A DNA stretch of 64,000 nt from Lachnospira sp. UBA3790 (lineage in GTDB: Bacteria > Bacillota > Clostridia > Lachnospirales > Lachnospiraceae): assembly GCA_002369135.1 (NCBI GenBank), contig DFEY01000003.1, forward strand, positions 779,440 to 843,439, given 5' to 3'. Positions 35,467-43,531 of this stretch are shown here, piece by piece. Under the pieces are notes generated by a model. It saw only the letters and a program-made list of their open reading frames with translations, did no database searches and was not told the origin of the DNA. A program made the translations under genes and the position numbers. Within the stretch, counting starts at the first letter, position 1, and every line of letters begins with the position of its first letter.

Positions 35467-36522
35467 TTATTTTATTATATCCTCTAATGCCATAATCAAT
35501 GCATTCATCTGTTCTTTAGTGCCAATAGTAATTCTAATATAACTATCAATTCTTGGCTTATCAAAATATCTTATAAAAATACTTCTTTCACGAAGTTTTT
35601 CAAAGATTTCTTTAGCTGGCATTGACTCGTGTGTTGCAAACAAGAAGTTTGTCTGGGAGTTTGTGCAATCAAATCCCATCTGCTTTAGTTTGCGTTTTGT
35701 CTCTTCTCTAGTTCTCTTTATCTCATCCACTAGTCCGACAAAGTACTCATCATCCTTAATTGCTGCCTTAGCACCACGGATTGCTGCCACATTCAAAGTA
35801 TATGAGTTATATGAAAACTTCACATCCTTAAGCGCTTTAATCAAAGTCTCGCTACCGAAAGCATATCCCACTCTCATTCCAGCTAGCGCTCTAGACTTAG
35901 AGAACGTTCTAACAACTAATAAGTTTTCATACTTATCAATTAAATCTAAAACAGTTTCTCCGCCAAAATCAATATATGCTTCATCCACTATAACCACTGA
36001 ATCAGGATTAGCAGAAATGATTTCTTCCACCTGTGCTTTTGGAAGTGCGATTCCTGTAGGAGCATTTGGATTGGCAAAAACTATTCCGCCATTTTCCTTT
36101 TTATAATCTTCAGGATCAATCTCAAACTCCTCCGTCAAAGGAACCGTCTCATATTTAATATCATAAAGTTCTGCCCATACATCGTAGAATGAATAAGTAA
36201 TATCTGGGAACAAAATAGGCTTATCAGAATTAAAGAATGTTAAGAAAGACATTCCCAAAATATCGTCAGAGCCCACGCCCACAAACACTTTGCTTTCATC
36301 CACATCGTAATAAGATGCAATCTCTCTAACCAAATCCTTAGCATCTGGATCTGGATATTTTCTAAGTGCATCTGGCATCATACTAGCGATTGACATTTGA
36401 ACCATGGTAGATGGTGCAAATGGTGACTCGTTTGTATTCAGTTTTATAATGTCACTTCCACTTGGCTGTTCACCCGGGACATATGGTGTGACTCTTCTAA
36501 TGTTTTCCTCAAACTTTTTCAT
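35467..36522 (-). CDS. hisC: Histidinol-phosphate aminotransferase
   Basis: This PLP-dependent aminotransferase of histidine synthesis converts imidazole-acetol phosphate and glutamate to histidinol phosphate. The 351-residue length and motifs fit: 'DIIKLNTNESPFAPS', 'KYPDPDAKDLVREIASYY', 'VFVGVGSDDILG', 'FANPNAPTGIALP', 'VIVDEAYIDFGG' and the PLP-lysine region 'VRTFSKSRALAGMRVGYAFG'. The C-terminal arginine motif 'PRIDSYIRITIGT' binds the substrate phosphate or carboxylate. AAGGA precedes ATG 36522. It overlaps the upstream VanZ-like gene by 14 bases. No other his genes are in the window. Confidence 0.95.
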   Translation of the reverse strand: MKKFEENIRRVTPYVPGEQPSGSDIIKLNTNESPFAPSTMVQMSIASMMPDALRKYPDPDAKDLVREIASYYDVDESKVFVGVGSDDILGMSFLTFFNSDKPILFPDITYSFYDVWAELYDIKYETVPLTEEFEIDPEDYKKENGGIVFANPNAPTGIALPKAQVEEIISANPDSVVIVDEAYIDFGGETVLDLIDKYENLLVVRTFSKSRALAGMRVGYAFGSETLIKALKDVKFSYNSYTLNVAAIRGAKAAIKDDEYFVGLVDEIKRTREETKRKLKQMGFDCTNSQTNFLFATHESMPAKEIFEKLRERSIFIRYFDKPRIDSYIRITIGTKEQMNALIMALEDIIK

Positions 36523-37015
36523 AGTTTTTCCTTTTACTTATCTTCTTCCAAATGGCAACTAGTATAACTGCTGCTACTAGTCCGCCAAACATATCAACAA
36601 ACACATCTCCTATTTTCGCGCTTCTTCCTTTAACAAATAACTGATGCATCTCATCAGTCATTGCATACAGCATGCACCAAAGTGTCGCATAAAAGTAAAT
36701 GTATCTCTTCTTTAAATTTCTTATTCCTTCAAATGTTAAAAGAAATCCAGTAACTAGTAATCCAAGCAATCCGTACTCGCCAAAGTGCCCAATCTTTCTC
36801 ACAACAAAACTTACTTTGTTAAAGAATGCCTTTTGTTCGCTCGCCGGCAAGGAATCATAACTTGGTTTAATTATATGAACAACTTTAATTGTAATCTTAT
36901 CGCTAAGTGTCTGCGACTCTTCTCCATCATCTGCAGAGAAGTCAAATATCAAAAACATCCAGCCAACAATTAAAACTATTAATATAATTCTTAAAATCCA
37001 AATTTTATGCTTCAT
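36509..37015 (-). CDS. VanZ-like membrane protein
   Basis: This 168-residue protein has an N-terminal helix (~8-26, 'ILRIILIVLIVGWMFLIFDF'), an extracellular loop of ~45 residues, then the VanZ core 'VVRKIGHFGEYGLLGLLVTGF' and 'LYAMTDEMHQLFVKGRSAKIGDVF' (with the conserved DE-H-Q region), and a basic C-terminus. It overlaps glmM by 11 bases and hisC by 14, so all three are translated from one message. Its function is unknown; placement between glmM and hisC suggests an envelope role at most. Confidence 0.86.
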   Translation of the reverse strand: MKHKIWILRIILIVLIVGWMFLIFDFSADDGEESQTLSDKITIKVVHIIKPSYDSLPASEQKAFFNKVSFVVRKIGHFGEYGLLGLLVTGFLLTFEGIRNLKKRYIYFYATLWCMLYAMTDEMHQLFVKGRSAKIGDVFVDMFGGLVAAVILVAIWKKISKRKNYEKV

Positions 37016-38348
37016 AACCTTTGCTCTTGATTACTTCTACTATTTCCTTAACAACACTCTGCGCGATCTCGTCTGTCTTAGCTTCAGCCATAACACGAAC
37101 TACTGGCTCCGTACCACTAGCTCTTAGAATAATTCTGCCATCGCCTTCTAAATCTTCTTCTACCTTCTTAGCTGCTGCTAGCACATCTTCATCGTTTAGT
37201 ACAACATCTTTGTCTTCGACGCGGACGTTTTCTAAGTACTGTGGATAAATAGTAACTGGTGCGATAAGTTCAGACATTTTCTTCTTAGCAGTAAGCATGA
37301 ACTCCATAAGCTTAATTGATGTTAAAACACCATCACCTGTAGTTGCATACTTACTAAAGATAATGTGACCTGACTGCTCGCCACCAAGTCTGTAGTCGTT
37401 ATTCTTCATACATTCGTATACGAACTTATCACCTACGTCAGTTTTTTCGTATGCGATGTCGGCCTCTTCAAAGGCCTTGTAAAGACCAAGGTTAGACATA
37501 ATAGTAGTTGCCACAGCATTGTTTTTAAGTTCACCCTTTTCCTTCATGTGAACTGCTGCTACATAAAGAATCAAATCTCCATCCACTATCTTTCCTTCGT
37601 CATCTATACAGAAACATCTATCAGCATCGCCGTCATACGCGAAACCGATATCTAGTTTGTTATCGATAACATACTGCTGCAAAACTTCAATATGTGTAGA
37701 ACCGCAATTCATATTGATGTTTGTTCCGTTAGGCTGATCATTTATAACATGTGTCTCAGCACCTAGTGCGTCAAATACACTCTTTGCGATAGCTGATGCA
37801 CTACCGTTTGAACAATCGAGTCCTACTTTAATATTTCTAAACGAATGCTTCGCCAAAGACATTAGATACCCCATGTATCTATTTCTTCCTGCAAAGTAGT
37901 CGACAGTTCTACCGATATCTTCTCTCTCGGCATATGGAATAGAATCAAAGTCAGCGTCTAAGTACTCTTCTATCTGATCGATCACTTCTTGCTCCATCTT
38001 CTCTCCAGCGCCGTTAAGAAGTTTTATTCCATTATCATAGAATGGATTGTGACTGGCTGAAATCATAATTCCACAGTCAAAGTCCTCAGTTCTTACTACA
38101 TACGAAACAGAAGGTGTAGTTGTAACGTGTAGTAGATACACGTCTGCACCAGTCGATGTAAGACCTGCTGCTAATGCATCCTCAAACATATAACTGCTTC
38201 GTCTTGTATCTTTACCGATAGCTACTGAGCAATCGCCCTTCTGACTATAGTAATGACCTAAGAATCTACCCACTTTAAAAGCGTGCATAGCAGTCAAATC
38301 TTTGTTAGCCTCTCCTCTAAATCCATCTGTTCCAAAATACTTTCCCAT
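37005..38348 (-). CDS. glmM: Phosphoglucosamine mutase
   Basis: It converts glucosamine-6-phosphate to glucosamine-1-phosphate on the way to UDP-GlcNAc for peptidoglycan and polysaccharides. The 447-residue protein starts 'GKYFGTDGFRGEAN', has the phosphoserine loop 'GIMISASHNPFYDNGIKLL' (Ser99), the metal loop 'FAYDGDADRCFCID' (DGDADR), the sugar-binding loop 'GGEQSGHIIF' and the phosphate-binding 'LRASGTEPVVRVMAEA'. GGAGG precedes ATG 38348. It follows the ABC-exporter gene by 19 bases with no terminator between them, so it may share that transcript. Confidence 0.97.
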   Translation of the reverse strand: MGKYFGTDGFRGEANKDLTAMHAFKVGRFLGHYYSQKGDCSVAIGKDTRRSSYMFEDALAAGLTSTGADVYLLHVTTTPSVSYVVRTEDFDCGIMISASHNPFYDNGIKLLNGAGEKMEQEVIDQIEEYLDADFDSIPYAEREDIGRTVDYFAGRNRYMGYLMSLAKHSFRNIKVGLDCSNGSASAIAKSVFDALGAETHVINDQPNGTNINMNCGSTHIEVLQQYVIDNKLDIGFAYDGDADRCFCIDDEGKIVDGDLILYVAAVHMKEKGELKNNAVATTIMSNLGLYKAFEEADIAYEKTDVGDKFVYECMKNNDYRLGGEQSGHIIFSKYATTGDGVLTSIKLMEFMLTAKKKMSELIAPVTIYPQYLENVRVEDKDVVLNDEDVLAAAKKVEEDLEGDGRIILRASGTEPVVRVMAEAKTDEIAQSVVKEIVEVIKSKGYEA

Positions 38349-38367
38349 TTTTAAAATCCTCCAAGAT

Positions 38368-40122
38368 TTATAATTCCTTCATCGAAAGCTGTTTGTTTTC
38401 AATCAAGAACTCTTTGTTGCAGACATCCAATGCTGCAAATTTATGTGTAATGATAATAACTGTCTTTGAATTAAGAGATTTAATATTATCAAGTACCCTC
38501 TTCTCTGTTTGTGCATCTAGCGCTGATGTAGCCTCGTCCAAAAGAAGTATAGGCGCATCAGATATAATCGCTCTCGCAATAGCAAGTCTTTGTGCTTGTC
38601 CCTCTGACACTCCTGTTCCTTTCTCTCCTAATACTGTATCTAGACCATCAGGCAACGTGTCAATAAAATCATCAATGTTACTTATCTCCATAGCCTTGCG
38701 TATTTCTTCGTCGGTAGCGTATGGATTAATTAGCCTAATGTTTTCTCTTAAAGTACCACTAAATAAGTAGTTACCCTGTGGCACATATGAAAATAGGCTT
38801 CTAGTATCTGGACCAGCATCCACATAACTGCCATTCTTTTCGTATAATCTGATAGTTCCCTCGTTTGGTTTAAATACTCCAAGAAGCATCTTCATCAAAG
38901 TACTCTTACCAATACCAGAGATACCTCTTATTGCGACAAAGTCACCTTTGCTAAACTCGGCATTTCCATCTTCTAGCACACTCTCTCTTCCGTAGTTAAA
39001 TTTGATATTAGCAAATTCTGCTCTATCAAAATGTTTGTAGAATTCTGGTGCATTTATGTCTTCAATATCTTTATCTTCGTTTTCCATCTTTTCAATTTCA
39101 ATAATTCTCTCGGCCGAAGCAATAATTGCATAGTAATCTGGCACTACCTTTGTGATATTTACAAATGGCGCCTGGATTTGGCCGATTAATTGAAGCATCG
39201 CTGTAAGTGTACCAAACTTCAACGCTCCTGCCGCCACCTTCAATGCCGCCCAAACTAATGCTGCCAAGTATCCTGCGTTAAATACAAATGAGAAACCTGC
39301 GTTAGCCAATATACTAACTTTTCTTCTCTTCATCTTAGCCCAGTAATTAATCTCTTGGTAGTCATCACCTTTTTCTTTGAAGGTCTCCTCCGCGCCAAAG
39401 GTCTTTACAACTAGCATACTCTCGATTGCTTCCTGGAAGAATGATCTAACTACACCTTCTGTAGATTGAACTTCCTTGTGTAGCCCTTTGAATTTTCCTC
39501 TCAACAACAAAGTAATCATTGAAATAATAATTCCGGCGATAAGGAAAAGAATTGTAAACTTAGGAGCTATAACCACTAAAACTACAAACGCTCCTAAAAA
39601 TTGTGTGATGTAGTAAAGCATATTTGGAATAATACTTATTACACCATCGGTCACTATACCTATATCGCTTGTAAGTCTGTTAATTAGTTCTCCACTATGT
39701 ATCTTGTTTATCTCTTCATACTTTTTATTTAAAATGCCATAGAACAATTTTGTTCTAAATCTCATTGTAAGTTTGGCTGTAACTTTAATGCCGATAGCCG
39801 ATGCGGCAACTCTCATTAGCAATCTGGCTGATATAACAAGCAAAATAATTCCAGTCCACATCAAGATTTTTTGAGTGTATGGATTTGTAAATGCTGCCTG
39901 AATTATTTCCCAAAGCGACATGCCATCAATAGAAAAAGCATGTTTTTCATAAGTTTCCTGGGCTGCATCAATAGCGTACTTACTAAACAACGCAACAACA
40001 GTATTCACCAAAGCCAAAATAATATAGAGCACACTAATTAAAACTACATATGGAATATCTCGTTTGCAGTTTTTGATTATCCATCTTAAACCTTCTGAAT
40101 TGTCCTTGTTAAATAATTTCAA
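38368..40122 (-). CDS. ABC exporter, fused permease and ATPase
   Basis: This 584-residue half-transporter has an N-terminal six-helix exporter domain (~1-320) and a C-terminal ATPase with Walker A 'IRGISGIGKSTLMKMLLG', Q-loop 'FSYVPQGNYLFSG', signature 'GVSEGQAQRLAIARAI' (a variant of LSGGQ), Walker B 'PILLLDEATSALD' and the H-loop 'VIIITHKFAAL'. There is no peptidase-C39 domain. The start is TTG 40122, supported by AAGGAG 6 bases upstream. It lies 14 bases after the PqqD-like gene, which suggests that the pair and the kinase upstream form one functional unit exporting an unknown substrate. Confidence 0.93.
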   Translation of the reverse strand: MKLFNKDNSEGLRWIIKNCKRDIPYVVLISVLYIILALVNTVVALFSKYAIDAAQETYEKHAFSIDGMSLWEIIQAAFTNPYTQKILMWTGIILLVISARLLMRVAASAIGIKVTAKLTMRFRTKLFYGILNKKYEEINKIHSGELINRLTSDIGIVTDGVISIIPNMLYYITQFLGAFVVLVVIAPKFTILFLIAGIIISMITLLLRGKFKGLHKEVQSTEGVVRSFFQEAIESMLVVKTFGAEETFKEKGDDYQEINYWAKMKRRKVSILANAGFSFVFNAGYLAALVWAALKVAAGALKFGTLTAMLQLIGQIQAPFVNITKVVPDYYAIIASAERIIEIEKMENEDKDIEDINAPEFYKHFDRAEFANIKFNYGRESVLEDGNAEFSKGDFVAIRGISGIGKSTLMKMLLGVFKPNEGTIRLYEKNGSYVDAGPDTRSLFSYVPQGNYLFSGTLRENIRLINPYATDEEIRKAMEISNIDDFIDTLPDGLDTVLGEKGTGVSEGQAQRLAIARAIISDAPILLLDEATSALDAQTEKRVLDNIKSLNSKTVIIITHKFAALDVCNKEFLIENKQLSMKEL

Positions 40123-40136
40123 GTCGTGCTCCTTAT

Positions 40137-40400
40137 TTATTCAAACAAATTTTGTTCTTCTACTTTTTCTATAAATGCATCTACATCCTTTGACGCAGTC
40201 TCATTATCTACATCGTACTCATCCGTCAAAGCCTTAATCAAGTCTTCTCTACTTATGCCATCTATCATTTTCTCAAATAAAAATGCACCCGTATCATTTA
40301 GATTCATCATTCCGTTAAATTCTGATGCTGCCTCACCTATCGGAACAACGACAAATGATCCCGCTACATTTCTAAGAATATATCCTTCTTTAATCTTCAT
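40137..40400 (-). CDS. PqqD-like (RRE-fold) protein
   Basis: This 87-residue protein has the PqqD pattern: an N-terminal beta-rich part ('YILRNVAGSFVVVPIGEAAS', 'FNGMMNLNDTGAFLFEKM') followed by helices ('SREDLIKALTDEYDVDNETA', 'VDAFIEKVEEQNLF'). PqqD-like domains bind leader peptides of ribosomally made, modified peptides. ATG 40400 directly follows the stop of the kinase gene (TAGATG), with AGGAG upstream, so the two are coupled. No precursor peptide gene is visible nearby, so the bound partner is unknown. Confidence 0.88.
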   Translation of the reverse strand: MKIKEGYILRNVAGSFVVVPIGEAASEFNGMMNLNDTGAFLFEKMIDGISREDLIKALTDEYDVDNETASKDVDAFIEKVEEQNLFE

Positions 40401-41135
40401 CTAAACTCTCCTAATGGTCTCGTATGCTATGTCGGCTGCTTCTTTGGAAATATCACAGCCCATTTTGTATAATGGAGTCTCGCTAAGCACTTCCTCCATA
40501 TTGGACAATGCTTTGTCCATATATTCTTCTAGGGTAAGTTTTCTAGTAGTCTGTTTAAAAAACTTTGGAATAGCATCCTTTACATTTTCAGGCTCTATCC
40601 AATTTTTCTCACTTCTCTCAAGGAAAACTATAGCACCTAGTTTTGCTTTCGCATTTTTATTTGTGTTGTGCTTTCCACACCAAGGTGTGCCATACACATA
40701 CCACTGTCCATCTATTTTTCTGATGGCTGGCTTGTCATCGTTTATAACAAATGCTTTGTCGCCAAACTTTTCAAGCCATAGATTTGTGTGTGTGGATTTT
40801 CCCATTCCACTGTCAGCCGAAAATAGATAAGCGTATCCATCCACTACTACAGCCGACGAATGAAGCATTAGGCCTTCGTAACCAAGCAATAATCTATGAA
40901 AATATTCTCCCGTATAAACATACTCCATATCTTCATACGTAGCACCTTGTGGAAATTCACTTTTGTTTTCCTCGTAGTAATTTGAGTCAAAGATTATTTC
41001 AATGTCAGGCTCGTCCCACTCAGTCTTTGCCAAATAGTCTTTGGCCAACTCTCTAGTTCTATCAAAGTAAGTGGTCATCAATATCTTTAGGCCTGCTATT
41101 TCATATTTAGCTGTAAACTCATGTATTTCAGCCAC
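40401..41135 (-). CDS. HprK-like/PEPCK-fold kinase
   Basis: This 244-residue protein resembles the C-terminal kinase domain of HPr kinase/phosphorylase. It has 'LMLHSSAVVVDGYAYLFSAD' leading into the P-loop SADSGMGKST, and 'FVINDDKPAI', equivalent to the second metal/phosphate motif. An N-terminal ~90-residue domain is not recognisable. Relatives paired with PqqD-like proteins occur in peptide-tailoring clusters, where such kinases phosphorylate a precursor. The GTG at 41135 is favoured, as GGAG lies 6 bases upstream; an in-frame ATG at 41147 has a poorly placed site. No HPr or carbohydrate PTS gene is adjacent. Confidence 0.82.
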   Translation of the reverse strand: MAEIHEFTAKYEIAGLKILMTTYFDRTRELAKDYLAKTEWDEPDIEIIFDSNYYEENKSEFPQGATYEDMEYVYTGEYFHRLLLGYEGLMLHSSAVVVDGYAYLFSADSGMGKSTHTNLWLEKFGDKAFVINDDKPAIRKIDGQWYVYGTPWCGKHNTNKNAKAKLGAIVFLERSEKNWIEPENVKDAIPKFFKQTTRKLTLEEYMDKALSNMEEVLSETPLYKMGCDISKEAADIAYETIRRV

Positions 41136-41162
41136 ACAAAACTCCATCTTCCACTAATAGTC

Positions 41163-41191
41163 AAAAACACCTATGCGGTTAAAACATAGGC
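41163..41191 (-). terminator. Terminator of the EPS-regulator operon
   Basis: A 6-bp stem (CCTATG / CATAGG, extendable by G-U) with a 9-base loop is followed by TTTTT on the minus strand. It separates the tyrosine-kinase gene from the HprK-like kinase gene. Confidence 0.7.
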
Positions 41192-41208
41192 ATCTTTGAT
41201 ATTAATAA

Positions 41209-41928
41209 TTATTTGTAATAGTTTTCTGAACCGTATCCATAACCGTAGCCGCGCTTGTAGTATTTGCCATAATATCCACTGTAATAAGCACCCTTACCGT
41301 CTGGATCCACCTTATTAAGCACTGCACCTAATAATCTACATCCTGATTTCTTAAGCTGTTCAATCTGCTTTTGAACATATTTGTAACTAACGTTAGCCTG
41401 TGAAATTAGGAAAATTACACCATCTGTCTGCTGTGCCACGATAGCTGGGTCAATTACCTGTCCAATAGGTGGTGTATCAATAATTACATAATCATATGCA
41501 TTTCTTGTAAGTCTAAGCATCTCTGTAAATCTTTCATTATCAAGTAACTCCGCTGGGTTTGGAGGAACTGGGCCAGATAGAATCATATCAAGGTTATCGA
41601 TATTTGTTCTGTATCTAATACTGTCTAGTCTCTCCACTCCTGAAAGATAATGTGTTAGACCCTTAATTGCTTTGTTGATTTTGTAACGTCCAATCAAAAC
41701 TGATTTTCTAAGGTCGGCATCGATAAATAATACTTTACTTCCACCTTCAGCCATTGAAACAGCTAGGTTAAATGCCACCATTGATTTTCCTTCGTTAGGA
41801 ACTGAGCTAGTTAGTGAAATAAGTTTTACATCATCACCACAGAATTGGACATTAGTTCTAAGTGTCTTATATGCTTCTCTAGTCTTAAAATCTAAATCAG
41901 ATATTTTCTCTAAATTAATATTTAACAT
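41209..41928 (-). CDS. CpsD/CapB-type tyrosine kinase
   Basis: This BY-kinase controls capsule or exopolysaccharide assembly through autophosphorylation. The 239-residue protein has Walker A 'SLTSSVPNEGKSMVAFNLA', Walker A' 'VLFIDADLRKSVL', 'LDMILSGPVPPNPAELL' and Walker B 'YDYVIIDTPPIGQV'. The C-terminal tail is unusually rich in Tyr and Gly ('YYSGYYGKYYKRGYGYGYGS'), the expected tyrosine cluster. It needs a Wzz-like membrane partner, which is encoded 6 bases upstream. AAGGAG precedes ATG 41928. Confidence 0.93.
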   Translation of the reverse strand: MLNINLEKISDLDFKTREAYKTLRTNVQFCGDDVKLISLTSSVPNEGKSMVAFNLAVSMAEGGSKVLFIDADLRKSVLIGRYKINKAIKGLTHYLSGVERLDSIRYRTNIDNLDMILSGPVPPNPAELLDNERFTEMLRLTRNAYDYVIIDTPPIGQVIDPAIVAQQTDGVIFLISQANVSYKYVQKQIEQLKKSGCRLLGAVLNKVDPDGKGAYYSGYYGKYYKRGYGYGYGSENYYK

Positions 41929-41934
41929 ATGACC

Positions 41935-42732
41935 TTACTCCTTTCCCTCTGTGGTATCATCATCCGATGAATCCTTTTTCTTTGTGCTTCCATAGCCATA
42001 GCCGTAACCATATCCATAACCATAGCCTTTGCTTCTTGAACTCTTAAGCGGAATAGAAGCCAAAACGGATACACCAAGTTTCTTTTCTATATCGTCAGGA
42101 GTTTTAATAGTATCGTCTAGTACAAACATCAAGATTACTACTAACAACGCCAATCCGAATCCAATGATAAAGCCAAGCATTGTATTTTTCTCAACGTGTG
42201 GACTAGAAGGAACTCTAGGTAGTGTAGCCTCGTCAACAGGGTTAACAGCTTCTACACCCTCCATAACTTCTTTTGTCTTATCATTTGCGACATCACGCAC
42301 TTTGTCGGCAATCTTCTTCGATAGTTTTGGTTCTGGACTCGTAACTTTTATATCAAGAATACGAGTATCCTCTTCCAACTCTACCTCTACCATGCCTGCC
42401 AACTGTCCAACAGTTAAATCAAGTTTTAGGTCATCTTTTACTTTACTCAAGACCGGTTCACTTCTAAGTAACACTTGGTAGTCGTTTGCAAGATCTGAGG
42501 CAAACGCCAAATCGCTAGATGTCAAACCACTTTGGTTAGGATCTTGTCTACTCAAAATGTACACTTTAGTAGTAGACATATACTGTGGAGTAATAAAGAA
42601 CTGAGTATATGCAAATGCAATACCACCCACTAATATTCCAACCAAAATAATGATAGTCAATCTGTTCAGAATAGTTGAGAGTAAACCACGAAGATCTATC
42701 TCTATTTCGTTTCTGTTATTCTGTTCTCCCAT
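41935..42732 (-). CDS. Wzz/CapA-type chain-length regulator and kinase activator
   Basis: The 265-residue membrane protein has helix 1 at ~24-48 ('LTIIILVGILVGGIAFAYTQ'), an extracellular Wzz domain ('SQDPNQS'-like loop, here 'LSRQDPNQSGLTSSDLAFAS'), 'VDEATLPRVPSSPHVEKN' before helix 2 at ~180-203 ('TMLGFIIGFGLALLVVILMF'), and a cytoplasmic tail. It would activate the adjacent tyrosine kinase and set polymer length. The tail is odd: six consecutive Tyr-Gly pairs (residues 236-248) followed by STKKK and an acidic end. GGAAAGGA-like bases precede ATG 42732. Confidence 0.92.
   Translation of the reverse strand: MGEQNNRNEIEIDLRGLLSTILNRLTIIILVGILVGGIAFAYTQFFITPQYMSTTKVYILSRQDPNQSGLTSSDLAFASDLANDYQVLLRSEPVLSKVKDDLKLDLTVGQLAGMVEVELEEDTRILDIKVTSPEPKLSKKIADKVRDVANDKTKEVMEGVEAVNPVDEATLPRVPSSPHVEKNTMLGFIIGFGLALLVVILMFVLDDTIKTPDDIEKKLGVSVLASIPLKSSRSKGYGYGYGYGYGYGSTKKKDSSDDDTTEGKE
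41989..42027 (-). repeat. Tandem hexanucleotide repeat encoding Tyr-Gly pairs
   Basis: Six copies of GGN-TAY with slightly varied third bases encode the (YG)6 run in the Wzz-like protein. Because the unit is 6 bases, slippage would change the repeat number without a frameshift. Confidence 0.75.
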
Positions 42733-42747
42733 GTCTCTTCCTTTCGA

Positions 42748-43476
42748 TTAAATATATTCTCCTGAAATAATCATCTCTGGATTTCTTACTAATAACCACT
42801 CAACATATCTCTCGCCGTACTTTGACTCGAGCAGTTCAATACATTTCTTCCAGTGAATGCCACGCTGTCTAACTGAATGAGCATCTGTGCCCACAAGATG
42901 TAACATCTCGTTTTCTACTAACTTTGCGACAAACTTTCTATCTTCTCTATATACCGATGTGGCATTTACCTGAAGGTAACATCCCATCTCCACCACATGG
43001 TTTAAATTCACTTTATTTATAGTTCCAATTCTTTTTCTAAAAGCTCTGTATCTCTCACAGTGAGCGATGATTGGAATATATCCGCCATTTACCAACTGGC
43101 TAAGAGCACGTTCTATAGTGCCGTAATCTTCCGAAGGATAAAACTCAATTAGCACATATCTGCTGCCTGCCATTGTCAAGATTCTTCCAGCATCTAGCTT
43201 TTCAACCATATCGTTACACAACAATACTTCATTGCCCAGATACAGTTTCATGTCAGGGTATTTCTCCCCAGCCAATGCTTTCAACTCGGCAAAATGACTG
43301 TTCCATCTCTCAATAGAAAGATTGAAACTTTCTTCGTCGTAATGTGGGGTTAAAATAAGACTTCTAGCCCCTTGGTTGTACTCCTCACCAATCATTTCGA
43401 TGGATTTTTCAATGGATTCTGCTCCATCATCCACCCCAAAAAGAATGTGATTATGAATATCCGTAAAGCCCTTCAT
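42748..43476 (-). CDS. CpsB/CapC-type tyrosine phosphatase (PHP family)
   Basis: This manganese-dependent protein-tyrosine phosphatase opposes the BY-kinase. The 242-residue protein begins 'GFTDIHNHILFGVDDGAESI' (HxH metal motif) and has 'LILTPHYDEESF', 'IPIIAHCERYRAF' and 'HLVGTDAHSVRQRG', the PHP metal ligands. AGGAGG precedes ATG 43476. It is the first gene of phosphatase-Wzz-kinase, an order common in Firmicutes EPS loci. No glycosyltransferases or polymerase follow, so the regulated EPS genes must lie elsewhere. Confidence 0.93.
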   Translation of the reverse strand: MKGFTDIHNHILFGVDDGAESIEKSIEMIGEEYNQGARSLILTPHYDEESFNLSIERWNSHFAELKALAGEKYPDMKLYLGNEVLLCNDMVEKLDAGRILTMAGSRYVLIEFYPSEDYGTIERALSQLVNGGYIPIIAHCERYRAFRKRIGTINKVNLNHVVEMGCYLQVNATSVYREDRKFVAKLVENEMLHLVGTDAHSVRQRGIHWKKCIELLESKYGERYVEWLLVRNPEMIISGEYI

Positions 43477-43531
43477 TAAAGCGTCCTCCTAAATCCCATA
43501 ATCCAATAACATTTTACCAAAAAAAGAGTAA

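Noticed and set aside
40401..41135. Bifunctional HPr kinase/phosphorylase (HprK itself)
   Set aside because: The N-terminal domain does not look like that of HprK, and the gene is coupled to a PqqD-like gene, so only the kinase fold is claimed.
41148..41208. RiPP precursor gene between the tyrosine kinase and the HprK-like kinase
   Set aside because: The 61-base gap is taken up by a terminator and holds no start codon with a ribosome site and useful frame.
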